From: Tissierellales bacterium
GTDB lineage: Bacteria > Bacillota > Clostridia > Tissierellales > VENL01
Length of the DNA: 64,000 bases
Assembly: GCA_028280805.1 (NCBI GenBank)
Contig: JANQLB010000090.1
Coordinates: 54,485 to 118,484 of the forward strand
Reading direction: 5' to 3'
In this document: piece by piece, positions 1 to 8,682 of the stretch
Layout: every line of letters begins with the position of its first letter
How positions within the stretch are numbered: the stretch's first letter is position 1
Program-made: the position numbers and the translations under genes
The notes under the pieces: generated by a model
Told to the model about the DNA's origin: nothing
Databases searched by the model: none
The model's input: the letters and a program-made list of their open reading frames with translations, nothing else

Positions 1-16
1 GGAGGTGTTTTAAATT

Positions 17-160
17 ATGACAGATTTTGATTTTCAAATTGATAGTTTTATGTTCTATTGTACAAGTAAAAACTTATCATCTAAGACAATGAAGTCTTTT
101 GAGCAAACAATTTCTTATATTATCAATAAACACTTATACTCTATTGAAAGTATTGCATGA
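17..160 (+). pseudogene. Tyrosine integrase N-terminal remnant
   Basis: A strong ribosome site (GGAGGTG, 1-7) precedes an ATG at 17 and a 47-residue frame containing CTSKNLSSKTMKSFEQT. This has the look of the N-terminal SAM-like core-binding domain of phage and Xer-type tyrosine recombinases, where residues of the form 'C..KNLS.KT..SYEQT' are common. The frame then degenerates and stops at 158-160, with no catalytic domain following. I read it as the stub of a decayed integrase gene marking an old insertion at the left edge. It could instead be a short unrelated ORF; the similarity is by eye only. Confidence 0.5.
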
Positions 161-180
161 AATGTGAATGAGATTGAGAG

Positions 181-774
181 GTGATCTTTATTCTAAATTC
201 CATAAATAAAAACAAAAACTCTAAGACCGTACTCTTTTTAATGCTTATAGGTTTAATTATTATAATAAAGCAACTTATAGAAAATCCTTGGGAACATATA
301 TTATGGGGTCTCACATTAACATTTTTTTTGCTTATTATTAAAACCATTTCTAAAATAACATTTATAAATAAATACTGGATTAGCTTTATTATAGTAATCT
401 CTTTCTTACTATTCTACTTCATGTTTAGTGCAGCTTCTATAGGATATGGTGGTGAGCATGTTTACTATAACAAGAATAAAATCGGAATAGGATGTATAAT
501 TAATTATGATTTTGAGTGTCGGGATAAAGTAAAAATACTCTCCAGTGATATTGATGTAATTCCCATTGGAGGTAGCGGATATGTGCTAAAAATGTGTAGA
601 ATGAAAGAAATGCAGAATAATAGATATTATATTTCTATGAAGTTTTTAATTACAGAAGAAAATGCTATATTACCTCCAAAGTCAATTGTTGTACGAAAAG
701 CAAAAGGACTAATACCAATTATTAGTATAAAGCAAAATGATATTTTAATCTATAAAGAAACTGACGGGAAATAG
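181..774 (+). CDS. Small multi-pass membrane protein of unknown function
   Basis: 197 residues from a GTG start. Three hydrophobic segments lie at about residues 18-35, 42-58 and 66-84, followed by a soluble, basic C-terminal domain of about 110 residues rich in beta-type sequence (PIGGSGYVLKMCRM). I do not recognise the family. The ribosome site (GAGAGG) nearly touches the GTG, so the ATG at 241 is a possible alternative start, which would remove the N-terminal leader. It stands alone between an integrase stub and a strong terminator, so it probably belongs to the accessory segment at the left edge. Confidence 0.6.
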   Translation: MIFILNSINKNKNSKTVLFLMLIGLIIIIKQLIENPWEHILWGLTLTFFLLIIKTISKITFINKYWISFIIVISFLLFYFMFSAASIGYGGEHVYYNKNKIGIGCIINYDFECRDKVKILSSDIDVIPIGGSGYVLKMCRMKEMQNNRYYISMKFLITEENAILPPKSIVVRKAKGLIPIISIKQNDILIYKETDGK

Positions 775-795
775 ATAGCCAGATTTTAAATAAAA

Positions 796-834
796 AAAAC
801 AGTATAATGAATATGCATTGTACTGTTTTTTTTT
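796..834 (+). terminator. Rho-independent terminator
   Basis: A 14-bp stem (AAAACAGTATAATG paired with CATTGTACTGTTTT, one G-U pair) with a 6-nt loop runs straight into a T run. It closes the transcript of the membrane protein ending at 774. Confidence 0.85.
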
Positions 835-870
835 GCAAAAAAGAAAGTTGGCGACAACTATCCCTTTTTC

Positions 871-895
871 GTTATATAATATAAGATTATATAAC
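871..895. repeat. 10-bp perfect inverted repeat, possible operator
   Basis: GTTATATAAT, 5 nt, then ATTATATAAC. It lies 37 bp upstream of the predicted -35 box at 932 and is not followed by a T run, so an operator for the small ORF at 978 is more likely than a terminator. AT-rich sequence makes chance palindromes common. Confidence 0.35.
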
Positions 896-931
896 TACTA
901 TTTTATTTATTGGCTGAATTATTGTTATGTG

Positions 932-959
932 TTGACTAATAATATATATATGATATAAA
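932..959 (+). promoter_or_regulatory. Sigma-A type promoter
   Basis: TTGACT (932-937), 16-bp spacer, TATAAA (954-959), about 20 bp before the ribosome site of the 56-residue ORF starting at 978. Confidence 0.5.
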
Positions 960-977
960 GATAAGGGGAGGATAATT

Positions 978-1148
978 ATGAGTAAAGAAACTAAAATTAT
1001 TTTAGATGAATTAAATTACTCTATCGGAAAGTTAAATGAAAAGGAAAAGAACGATAAAAAGTTAAACGACAGCCAATACTGGTACAGAAAGGGCTTATTA
1101 ACTGCAAGAAATATTGTTTTAAAAGTAGAAGAACTAAACAATAAATAA
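978..1148 (+). CDS. 56-residue charged helical protein
   Basis: ATG at 978 follows AAGGGGAGG at 963-971 with good spacing. The 56-residue product is highly charged and predicted helical (IILDELNYSIGKLNEKEKND, then YWYRKGLLTARNIVLKVEEL), compatible with a short coiled coil. It has its own promoter at 932-959 and lies just upstream of the calcium pump. I do not recognise it. The strong translation signal and codon pattern argue that it is real. Confidence 0.6.
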   Translation: MSKETKIILDELNYSIGKLNEKEKNDKKLNDSQYWYRKGLLTARNIVLKVEELNNK

Positions 1149-1197
1149 GTATCATAAAAAATCTTATCATAAATGATAAAGAATAAAGGAGGCAGAA

Positions 1198-3837
1198 ATG
1201 AATAGTACCGAACTTTTTAAAACAAATATTAACAACTTACTAAAACACTTCAATGTAGACAAAGATACAGGATTAAATGATGAAGAAGTAATAAAAAGAA
1301 GACAAACTTACGGTAGAAATGAACTTGAGAAAAAGAAAGGTGATAGTTTATTAGTAAAATTTATTAATCAATTTAAAAACTTTATGGTTATAATATTACT
1401 TGTAGCTGCACTTATTTCTGGTTTTGTTGGAGAATTAAAGGATTCAATAATTATCATGATTATAGTCATCCTCAATGCTGTATTAGGATTAATTCAAGAG
1501 AATAAGGCAGAAAAATCTCTTGAAGCTTTAAAAAACATGACTACTCCTTTAGCTAAGGTAATAAGAGACGGTAAACTAATTCAGATAAAATCTACTGATC
1601 TTGTGCCAGGTGATATTGTAACAATTGAAAGTGGTGATTACGTACCTGCTGATGGAAGAATTTTAGATAGCTCAAGTTTACATGTAGAAGAGTCAGCACT
1701 AACTGGAGAATCACTTCCTGTTGCAAAGAATACAAATATTCCTGAAGGTGATAACATTCCATTAGGAGACAGAAAAAATATGGTATACTCTACCAGTATG
1801 GTCACTCACGGCAGAGGAAAAATTCTTGTAACTAATACCGGAATGGACACAGAAATTGGCAAGATAGCTAAAATGCTTGATTCTGAAGAAAAACTGAAAA
1901 CTCCTTTACAAATGAAGCTTGACGAACTTAGCAAGTATATAGGAATATTAGCTTTATCAGTATGTGTTGTTATATTTTTAATTGGATTTTTTCAAGGGAT
2001 ACCAACCTTAGATATGTTTATGTTAACTGTATCATTGGCAGTTGCAGCAATTCCTGAAGGATTACCTGCTATCGTAACAATAGTGTTATCCTTGGGAGTT
2101 CAAAGAATGATAAAGAAAAATGCAATAATAAGAAGATTGCCGGCAGTAGAAACTCTGGGTACTGCTTCTGTTATCTGCTCTGATAAAACCGGAACTCTAA
2201 CTCAAAATAAAATGACAGTAACAAAAGTATATGGATATGAAAATCTTATAGATGCTAAAGATATTGATAAGATTGATGACAAAGCAATAAACTTAGTTAT
2301 TGACATAGGCCTTTTATGTAATGATTCAACAATATCTAGTGATGATGGTAAAAAGAAAGCAATAGGAGACCCAACTGAAATAGCTTTAGTTATTTTAGCA
2401 CAGCAAAAAGGATTATTAAAAAAAGAACAAGAACAAAAAATGCCTAGAGTTAATGAGATACCATTTGATTCTGATAGAAAGCTAATGACTACTATACATA
2501 ACTCTGATAACCAATTAAAAGTATTTACTAAGGGAGCTTGTGATGTATTACTAGAAAGATGCAGTAAAATCCTTATAAACAATGAAATTAAGGAACTAAC
2601 GGAAGAAATCAAAGAAGAAATTAGAACAGCTAATATAAGCATGGCAAATAAAGCTTTAAGAGTTTTGGCATTTGCATATAAAGACATTAAAGAGATACCT
2701 AAAGATATTACATCAGACAATGTAGAGAATGATTTAGTTTTTGCTGGATTAGTAGGTATGATTGATCCTCCTAGAGAAGAAGTAAAGCATGCTGTTGAGA
2801 AATGTAAGATGGCTGGTATAAGACCAATAATGATAACAGGCGACTATAAGATAACTGCAGTAACAATAGGTAAAGAACTTGGAATACTTGATGAAGGAAG
2901 TACAGCTATTGAAGGAAAAGAATTAGATGAAATTTCAGACGAAGAGTTAATGAAGAATATTGAAAAATATTCTATTTATGCAAGAGTTTCACCTAAGCAT
3001 AAGGTTAGGATAGTTAAAGCTTGGCAGTCTAGAGGTAAAATTGTTGCAATGACCGGAGATGGAGTTAATGATGCACCTTCGTTAAAACGTGCAAACATTG
3101 GGTGTGCTATGGGAATTACAGGTACTGACGTATCAAAAGAAGCGTCTGACATGATTTTAACGGACGATAATTTCTCAACTATAGTAGAAGCAGTTGAAGA
3201 AGGTAGAAATATTTATGACAATATTAAAAAATCAATACATTATCTGCTGTCTTGTAACATTGGAGAAGTAGGTGTTTTGTTTATAGCTCTGTTATTTGGT
3301 TTACCCAGACCATTAATACCTATACATATTTTATGGATTAATTTAGTTACTGATAGTTTCCCTGCTTTATCGTTAGGTGTAAATCCTCCTGAAAAAGATA
3401 TAATGAATAGGAAGCCTAGACATCCTGAAGAAAGCATTTTTGCTCAAGGTCTAGGAGTTTCTATAGGTGTTAAAGGTGTTATTATCGGTTTAGTAGCTTT
3501 ATTAGCCTTCTATACGGGATGGAGATATAGTTTAGAGGTAGGCAGAACAATGACATTTCTTACTCTTAGCTTATCACAATTTGGGAATAGCTTAAGTGTA
3601 AGATCATTAGATAAATCATTATTTAAAATAGGTATTTTCAGTAATAAACATTTGTTAGGAGCTATAGCAATTTCATCTGTTTTAATGCTAAGTGTTGTGT
3701 TTATACCTTTTTTAAGAGATATTTTTGAGTTAACAAATTTAAATTTAAATCAATGGATAATTGTATTACTATACTCATTGATTCCTTTAACTTTAGGAGA
3801 GATATTCAAATTCCTTAAGTTTAGAAAATCAAACTAA
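1198..3837 (+). CDS. P-type Ca2+-transporting ATPase (P2A)
   Basis: 879 residues, the normal length for bacterial SERCA-like calcium pumps, which use ATP to export Ca2+ across the membrane. Visible in order: cation-ATPase N-terminal domain (1-70); actuator domain with LTGES near 165-169; transmembrane helix 4 with the ion-binding PEGLP; phosphorylation motif DKTGTLT with the acceptor Asp at 329; nucleotide-binding domain with GDPTE; hinge motif MTGDGVNDAPSLK; and C-terminal helices including NPPE. AAAGGAGG precedes the ATG. It is transcribed alone and ends at a clear terminator. The exact ion (Ca2+ rather than Mn2+) is inferred from family resemblance. Confidence 0.92.
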   Translation: MNSTELFKTNINNLLKHFNVDKDTGLNDEEVIKRRQTYGRNELEKKKGDSLLVKFINQFKNFMVIILLVAALISGFVGELKDSIIIMIIVILNAVLGLIQENKAEKSLEALKNMTTPLAKVIRDGKLIQIKSTDLVPGDIVTIESGDYVPADGRILDSSSLHVEESALTGESLPVAKNTNIPEGDNIPLGDRKNMVYSTSMVTHGRGKILVTNTGMDTEIGKIAKMLDSEEKLKTPLQMKLDELSKYIGILALSVCVVIFLIGFFQGIPTLDMFMLTVSLAVAAIPEGLPAIVTIVLSLGVQRMIKKNAIIRRLPAVETLGTASVICSDKTGTLTQNKMTVTKVYGYENLIDAKDIDKIDDKAINLVIDIGLLCNDSTISSDDGKKKAIGDPTEIALVILAQQKGLLKKEQEQKMPRVNEIPFDSDRKLMTTIHNSDNQLKVFTKGACDVLLERCSKILINNEIKELTEEIKEEIRTANISMANKALRVLAFAYKDIKEIPKDITSDNVENDLVFAGLVGMIDPPREEVKHAVEKCKMAGIRPIMITGDYKITAVTIGKELGILDEGSTAIEGKELDEISDEELMKNIEKYSIYARVSPKHKVRIVKAWQSRGKIVAMTGDGVNDAPSLKRANIGCAMGITGTDVSKEASDMILTDDNFSTIVEAVEEGRNIYDNIKKSIHYLLSCNIGEVGVLFIALLFGLPRPLIPIHILWINLVTDSFPALSLGVNPPEKDIMNRKPRHPEESIFAQGLGVSIGVKGVIIGLVALLAFYTGWRYSLEVGRTMTFLTLSLSQFGNSLSVRSLDKSLFKIGIFSNKHLLGAIAISSVLMLSVVFIPFLRDIFELTNLNLNQWIIVLLYSLIPLTLGEIFKFLKFRKSN

Positions 3838-3855
3838 TAATTATTTTTTTATTGA

Positions 3856-3887
3856 AGAAATGGTCTTATAAACCATTTCTTTTATTT
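3856..3887 (+). terminator. Rho-independent terminator
   Basis: AGAAATGGT (3856-3864) pairs with ACCATTTCT (3872-3880), followed by TTTATTTTA. It ends the calcium pump transcript. Confidence 0.75.
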
Positions 3888-3988
3888 TATTACCTTAAAA
3901 ACTCCTCGTTATTTACTAATTATAAAACATGTGAATTTTTTAAAAAAATTAACTAATAATAACAATAGAACATTTGATGGAGGATTCT

Positions 3989-5101
3989 ATGTATATTAAA
4001 GGTTTCATAAAAAAGGATAAAAAAACAAAAGAATTAATTAGCAGGCTAAAACCGGGAGACATAGCTCTTATCTCACATAGAGATTTAGATGAAGTTGCTG
4101 CTATTTCTTTAGTAGAATCTAAGGTCAAATGTATTGTCAATGCAGATAAGACAATAAGCGGAAGATATAATAATCAAGGTCCTAAAGTTTTACTAGATGC
4201 TAAAATTCCAATATTTGAGCTGCAAGATCGTAAGCTTTTTGACAAAATTAAAGAAGGACAATTTTCTAAGATAATTAACAATAAGCTTATAATTGATGAT
4301 AAGATAATAGGACTTTGTAGTTTGCTTGACGAGAATAAAATAAATAAACTTTTACAAATAGGTTGTGAAAATTTAGAAAAAGAATTAAAAAATTTTATCG
4401 AAAATACTCTTGAATATGCAGGTAAAGAAAAGGATTTTATATTAGGAGATATTGATATACCAACAACAAAAGTAAAGATGGATAATAAACACGTTTTAGT
4501 AGTTGCTAGAGGAAAAGACTATAAGAAGGATCTTAGTGCAGTTAAAGATTATATTAAAGAAAAAAAGCCTGTTCTTATAGGAGTAGATGGAGGCGGAGAT
4601 ACATTAATGGAATTTGGATATATCCCTGATATAGTTGTAGGGGATATGGACAGTATTAGTGATAAATGTTTAAAAATAACTAAGGAAATAATAGTACACG
4701 CATATCAAAATGGAAAATCTCCTGGATTAGATAGAGTAAATAATCTAGGTCTTAAATCAACTATTGTTTCTGTTCCTGGTATCAGTGAAGACATAGCTTT
4801 ATTATTGGCATATTCAAACAATGCAGACCTTATTGTAGCAGTTGGAACACATAGTAATATGGTTGATTTCCTTGAAAAAGGCAGAAAAGGTATGTCTAGT
4901 ACTTTTCTGGTGAGATTAAAGGTGGGATCAAAGTTAATAGATGCTAAAGGTGTAAATAAGCTGTATAAAAGCAGTCTGAAAGTAAAATACATTTTAGCTT
5001 TATCATTAGCAGCAATTATTCCGCTGATAATTGTTGCTGTAAAACAGCCATTAATAATAGAGATATTACAATTAATATACATGAATTTGAGGCTTCTATA
5101 A
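3989..5101 (+). CDS. steA: SteA-like cytokinetic protein
   Basis: About 370 residues, resembling SteA, described in Corynebacterium as a divisome-associated protein and widespread in Firmicutes. The central part looks like thiamine pyrophosphokinase (GVDGGGDTLMEFGYIPDIVVGDMDS), a fold that binds nucleotides; the C-terminus ends in one transmembrane helix (KYILALSLAAIIPLIIVAV). The GGAGG at 3979-3983 fixes the start at the ATG at 3989, not the earlier TTG/ATG which lie on or before the site. The next gene is the partner SteB-like protein 20 bp away, supporting the assignment. Catalytic thiamine chemistry is not expected for this family. Confidence 0.8.
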   Translation: MYIKGFIKKDKKTKELISRLKPGDIALISHRDLDEVAAISLVESKVKCIVNADKTISGRYNNQGPKVLLDAKIPIFELQDRKLFDKIKEGQFSKIINNKLIIDDKIIGLCSLLDENKINKLLQIGCENLEKELKNFIENTLEYAGKEKDFILGDIDIPTTKVKMDNKHVLVVARGKDYKKDLSAVKDYIKEKKPVLIGVDGGGDTLMEFGYIPDIVVGDMDSISDKCLKITKEIIVHAYQNGKSPGLDRVNNLGLKSTIVSVPGISEDIALLLAYSNNADLIVAVGTHSNMVDFLEKGRKGMSSTFLVRLKVGSKLIDAKGVNKLYKSSLKVKYILALSLAAIIPLIIVAVKQPLIIEILQLIYMNLRLL

Positions 5102-5121
5102 GGCTTTAGGGAGTGTTTATA

Positions 5122-5862
5122 TTGGGAGTTAATATTAGATATTTTGTTATAACTATCATTTCGATTTTCTTAGCATTAGGAATAGGGATATCTATAGGTT
5201 TTATGTTTGATGCACAGGAAATCTTAACAAATGAAAGAGATTATCTTATAGAATCATTAAATAAAAAATTTGAAGAATTAAAGCTCGAAAATAAAAACCA
5301 TAAGAACCAAATTACCGCACTAATAAATCAAAATAAAAGCTATAAAGATTTTGGTGAATATATATTTCCCCAGTTAATAAAAAGTAGATTAACAGGTATT
5401 ACAGTTGGACTTATACAGTTAGACAACGATTGTATATATTTAGATATTATAGATATGATAACAATGGCTGGAGGAGAAATAATAGTAATTAATTCAATGA
5501 AAGATATAAACAGTGATTCTGTATTTAATAATAATTTAGAAGATGAAATTGATTACTTTATAATAAGAGCAGATTGTAAAGAAATAAGTATTACTAGTAT
5601 GGAACTATTAGAAAATTTTTTAAATCAGGATTTAACTACATATAAAAATGATATTATTGCAGTTAAAAAAGATTCTGTAGAGTTTTCTTATATTGACTCA
5701 TTTAGAAGTTATAATATAACAACAATTAACAATCTTGATAGTATAATTGGAAAACTAAATCTTATATTTACTCTTGATAAGAGTATAAAAGATAATCAAA
5801 CTAAAGTTATCATAAACAATCTTATAAATTCTACAATTAATGATTATAATATTGGAGATTAA
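5122..5862 (+). CDS. SteB/MctB-like membrane-anchored protein
   Basis: About 246 residues: one N-terminal transmembrane helix (VITIISIFLALGIGISIGFM) followed by a coiled coil (ESLNKKFEELKLENKNHKNQ) and an extracytoplasmic domain. This architecture and the position right after steA match the 'copper transporter' MctB/SteB family, whose copper role was described in mycobacteria and is doubtful here; a division role with SteA is the better guess. AGGGAG at 5108-5113 selects the TTG at 5122 rather than the GTG at 5113. Confidence 0.75.
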   Translation: MGVNIRYFVITIISIFLALGIGISIGFMFDAQEILTNERDYLIESLNKKFEELKLENKNHKNQITALINQNKSYKDFGEYIFPQLIKSRLTGITVGLIQLDNDCIYLDIIDMITMAGGEIIVINSMKDINSDSVFNNNLEDEIDYFIIRADCKEISITSMELLENFLNQDLTTYKNDIIAVKKDSVEFSYIDSFRSYNITTINNLDSIIGKLNLIFTLDKSIKDNQTKVIINNLINSTINDYNIGD

Positions 5863-5865
5863 ATA

Positions 5866-6543
5866 ATGTATAAAGAAAAAGTTGTTGCAGTTATACCAGC
5901 CTATAATGAAGAAGATATTATCGGAGTGACATTAGATGCCTTACTTAATATAGAATTAATAGATAAAATAATCGTAGTGGATGACGGCTCAATTGATAGA
6001 ACATCAGAAGTTGTAAAGGAAAAAAATATCGTTCTTTTAAGATATAATGAAAATCATGGTAAAGGTTATGCTATTAAGAAGGCACTTGAACTTATAGATT
6101 TTGAATATTTAGTTTTAGTTGATGCAGATCTAGGTTTTTCATGTAAAGAAATAATTAAGCTTATTGACCCCGTATTATGCAGTAAAGCTGATGTTACAAT
6201 AGGTAAATTTAAACCTGCAAGTAAAAAAGGAGGTTTTGGTCTTGTTAAAAATCTTGCTGAATATGGAATATGGTTTTATACAAAACAAAGATTAAAGGCT
6301 TCTTTATCAGGACAAAGAGTATATACAAAACAAGTAATAGAAAACATATCATATATTCCTAACAACTTTGGTATAGAAGTTGCGATGACTATAGGAGCTA
6401 TAAAAGGTGGATTTAGAATAAAAGAAATAGAAGTAGATATGACCCATAGAGAAACCGGAAGAAAATTAAAAGATTTTGTTCATCGAGGCAGACAATTTCT
6501 AGATATTTTTAAAACATTATTTATAATGAGAATTAGGAGTTAA
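5866..6543 (+). CDS. Family 2 glycosyltransferase, DPM1-like
   Basis: 225 residues with the GT-A fold hallmarks of family 2: VIPAYNEEDIIG at the N-terminus, VVDDGSIDRT (first Asp pair) and LVDADLGF (the DxD-type metal site). It lacks a long transmembrane tail, so it resembles dolichyl/polyprenyl-phosphate sugar transferases. It starts 3 nt after the SteB-like gene and is followed 4 nt later by a MraY/WecA-like membrane protein, so the trio probably acts on a lipid-linked sugar at the membrane. The donor and acceptor cannot be read from the sequence. Confidence 0.85.
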   Translation: MYKEKVVAVIPAYNEEDIIGVTLDALLNIELIDKIIVVDDGSIDRTSEVVKEKNIVLLRYNENHGKGYAIKKALELIDFEYLVLVDADLGFSCKEIIKLIDPVLCSKADVTIGKFKPASKKGGFGLVKNLAEYGIWFYTKQRLKASLSGQRVYTKQVIENISYIPNNFGIEVAMTIGAIKGGFRIKEIEVDMTHRETGRKLKDFVHRGRQFLDIFKTLFIMRIRS

Positions 6544-6547
6544 AAAT

Positions 6548-7363
6548 ATGAATATAAATATAGTAGTTTTTGCAGCAGGGTTTTTGATAACTTATATTTC
6601 ATTACCATATTTTATATTAATGCTTACACAAGGTAACTGCTTAGAAAAAAACTATTTACAAAAAGAAATCCCTATAAGTATTGGAGTCGTTTTTGTGATT
6701 ATTCAAGTATTTATTTGCTTGATAATATCATTTTTTTTTATCAGACTTCAATCTTTATTGTTTTTGTACTCTGCTGTTATAGTTATAGTTTCTTTAGTAA
6801 GCTTATTAGATGACCTGATTGGTGAAAGAGAAATTAAGGGTTTAAAACAGCATATAAGTTTATTAATCCGTGGTAAATTAACTACAGGAGGTTTAAAAGC
6901 AATTATAGGCTTTACAGCTTCTGTTATAATCTCTGTCAAATTATTTGAAAGTTGGATAAGTTTTATTATTAATATTTTAATAATAGCTTTATTTTCAAAC
7001 ATCATTAATATGTTTGACTTAAGACCCGGTCGTGCATTAAAAGTTTTTATACTTATTTCAATATTTCTGACTACAACTGCATTTATTCGAGATTTAGATT
7101 TTATTATCTTTTCAGTACTAGGTATAGTGTTAGCTTATTTACCTAATGACATTAAAGGTTTATCAATGATGGGAGATATAGGAGCAAATTTTCTGGGAAT
7201 GACTTTAGGATTTTACTGTGTAGTTTCTCAGCATTTTTCACTTAAATTTGCTTTATTAATAATATTAATACTAATTCATGTAGTTGGAGAATTTTATTCA
7301 TTTTCAACAATCATTGATAAAAACAGATTATTAAGGTATTTTGACAACCTCGGTAGACAATAA
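6548..7363 (+). CDS. MraY/WecA-like glycan phosphotransferase homologue
   Basis: 271 residues, almost wholly hydrophobic with about eight to nine transmembrane helices. The segment SLLDDLIGE matches the first conserved Asp cluster of the MraY/WecA/GT4 superfamily and SMMGDIGANFLGMTLGF matches the conserved MGDxGS/A loop, so it probably transfers a sugar phosphate to a polyprenyl phosphate. It is shorter than MraY (about 320) and lacks some of its loops, so a divergent member rather than the peptidoglycan enzyme. It sits within the SteA-SteB-GT2-DUF3866 operon. Confidence 0.72.
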   Translation: MNINIVVFAAGFLITYISLPYFILMLTQGNCLEKNYLQKEIPISIGVVFVIIQVFICLIISFFFIRLQSLLFLYSAVIVIVSLVSLLDDLIGEREIKGLKQHISLLIRGKLTTGGLKAIIGFTASVIISVKLFESWISFIINILIIALFSNIINMFDLRPGRALKVFILISIFLTTTAFIRDLDFIIFSVLGIVLAYLPNDIKGLSMMGDIGANFLGMTLGFYCVVSQHFSLKFALLIILILIHVVGEFYSFSTIIDKNRLLRYFDNLGRQ

Positions 7364-7377
7364 GGGGAGGAATAATT

Positions 7378-8460
7378 TTGTTTAATTTTAAATTAGCAAT
7401 AGTAGGAACTATTATAGATGAAGATCAAGAAACAGCATTAATTGAAATTAATATAAATAATACTGTAACAAAAGCCATTAATTATAACACACTTACCGGT
7501 AAAGTTAATGAGGGTGACTTAGTATTGGTAAATACTACTGCTGTTGAACTTTGCTTAGGAACAGGAGGGTATCATTTTGTTATACATAATTATAGGTATT
7601 CTGAGAAAAGTATTGACTCATCAGGTCATATAATGAAATTAAGGTATACACCATATCAAATAAAGGTTCAAGCTTCAGAGGAACAAGATAGTCCGTATCA
7701 TAATAGTATAAAGTCATTTGAAAGCTTGGATGGAGCATTGGTACTTGTTGGTTCACTGCATAGTATGATTGCTCCTGTGGCTTGTATGATAAAGTGGCTA
7801 AAGCCTGACGCCAAAATTAACTACATTATGACTGATGCAGGAGCATTACCTATGTCATTTAGTAATAATGTAAAACAACTTAAATCTAAACAAATAATAA
7901 ATAATACTATTACAATTGGACATTCATTTGGAGGAGATTTTGAATGTGTTAATGTTTATACTGGTTTAATAACTGCTAAAGAGATATTACATAGTGATGT
8001 AACTATAGTTTGTATGGGACCGGGTATAGTAGGTACTGCTACAAAATATGGATATAGCGGGATTGAGCAAGGATATATTTTAGATGCCGTAAATACCCTT
8101 CAAGGTTTTTCATGTGCAGTACCAAGAATAAGCTTTTCTGACACAAGAAAAAGACATAACGGTATTAGTCATCATACATTAACAGTATTAGGTGAAATAG
8201 CATTATCAAAATGTAATTTAATTTTACCTGCATTATCTGAAGAACAGGATTTTATTATAAGAAAACAGTTAATTGACTGTAACATAATAGAAAAACATAA
8301 TATTATTTATGAAGATGGAACTGACATAAAAAAAGCCTTAGATTACTTTAACTTAAAAACAACTACTATGGGTAGAGGTTACAATGAAGACAGAGAATTT
8401 TTTATTTCTCTTGGGGCTGTTGGTAAAGCTGCTGTAGCTTATCTTGATAATGAGAAATAG
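7378..8460 (+). CDS. DUF3866 family protein
   Basis: 360 residues starting at TTG after AAGGGGAGG. The sequence (GDLVLVNTTAVELCLGTGGYHF, SLHSMIAPVACMIKW, IGHSFGGDFECVNVYTGLI) matches DUF3866, a soluble family present in Actinobacteria and Firmicutes and usually next to SteA-like genes. No biochemical function is known to me. It is the last gene of the envelope cluster, and its 3' end overlaps by 59 bp an opposite-strand small ORF (8402-8566). Confidence 0.78.
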   Translation: MFNFKLAIVGTIIDEDQETALIEININNTVTKAINYNTLTGKVNEGDLVLVNTTAVELCLGTGGYHFVIHNYRYSEKSIDSSGHIMKLRYTPYQIKVQASEEQDSPYHNSIKSFESLDGALVLVGSLHSMIAPVACMIKWLKPDAKINYIMTDAGALPMSFSNNVKQLKSKQIINNTITIGHSFGGDFECVNVYTGLITAKEILHSDVTIVCMGPGIVGTATKYGYSGIEQGYILDAVNTLQGFSCAVPRISFSDTRKRHNGISHHTLTVLGEIALSKCNLILPALSEEQDFIIRKQLIDCNIIEKHNIIYEDGTDIKKALDYFNLKTTTMGRGYNEDREFFISLGAVGKAAVAYLDNEK

Positions 8461-8566
8461 CATCTTCTAAAGTACTGTGTATCAGTGACATCTTATGAAT
8501 TTCTCTAAATACATCTTTTGCTTTACCTGTCAAGCATAGTTTTTTTGTACATATTATTTTTACCAT
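8402..8566 (-). CDS. Candidate MciZ-like FtsZ-ring inhibitor (54 aa)
   Basis: On the minus strand an ATG at 8566-8564 follows AAGGGGG with 8-nt spacing and opens a 54-residue frame. Its first 40 residues fit MciZ, the 40-residue sporulation peptide that blocks FtsZ polymer growth in Bacillus subtilis: both have L-x-G-K-A near residue 12-16, followed by exactly 22 residues ending in [K/E]-D-x-I-S, with the same hydrophobic spacing (here LTGKAKDVF and LEDAIS; in B. subtilis LVGKAWEI and VKDWIS). mciZ sits beside nudF in Bacillus, and here nudF is the next gene. The C-terminal 14 residues are extra. It overlaps the DUF3866 gene tail, so part could be a shadow. Confidence 0.5.
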   Translation of the reverse strand: MVKIICTKKLCLTGKAKDVFREIHKMSLIHSTLEDAISHYQDKLQQLYQQPQEK

Positions 8567-8682
8567 TATTATTACCCCCTTAAACTTTACAAAAGTTAAA
8601 ATAGTTATATAATATAGATTATAGATGTTACATTATAATATGCTTGTACAATAATTATTATTCCTTTAAGGAGGTTTTTTAT

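Noticed and set aside
2202..2720. 172-residue minus-strand frame within the calcium pump
   Set aside because: Antisense to the conserved nucleotide-binding domain of the P-type ATPase; Ser/Leu-rich composition typical of a shadow frame.
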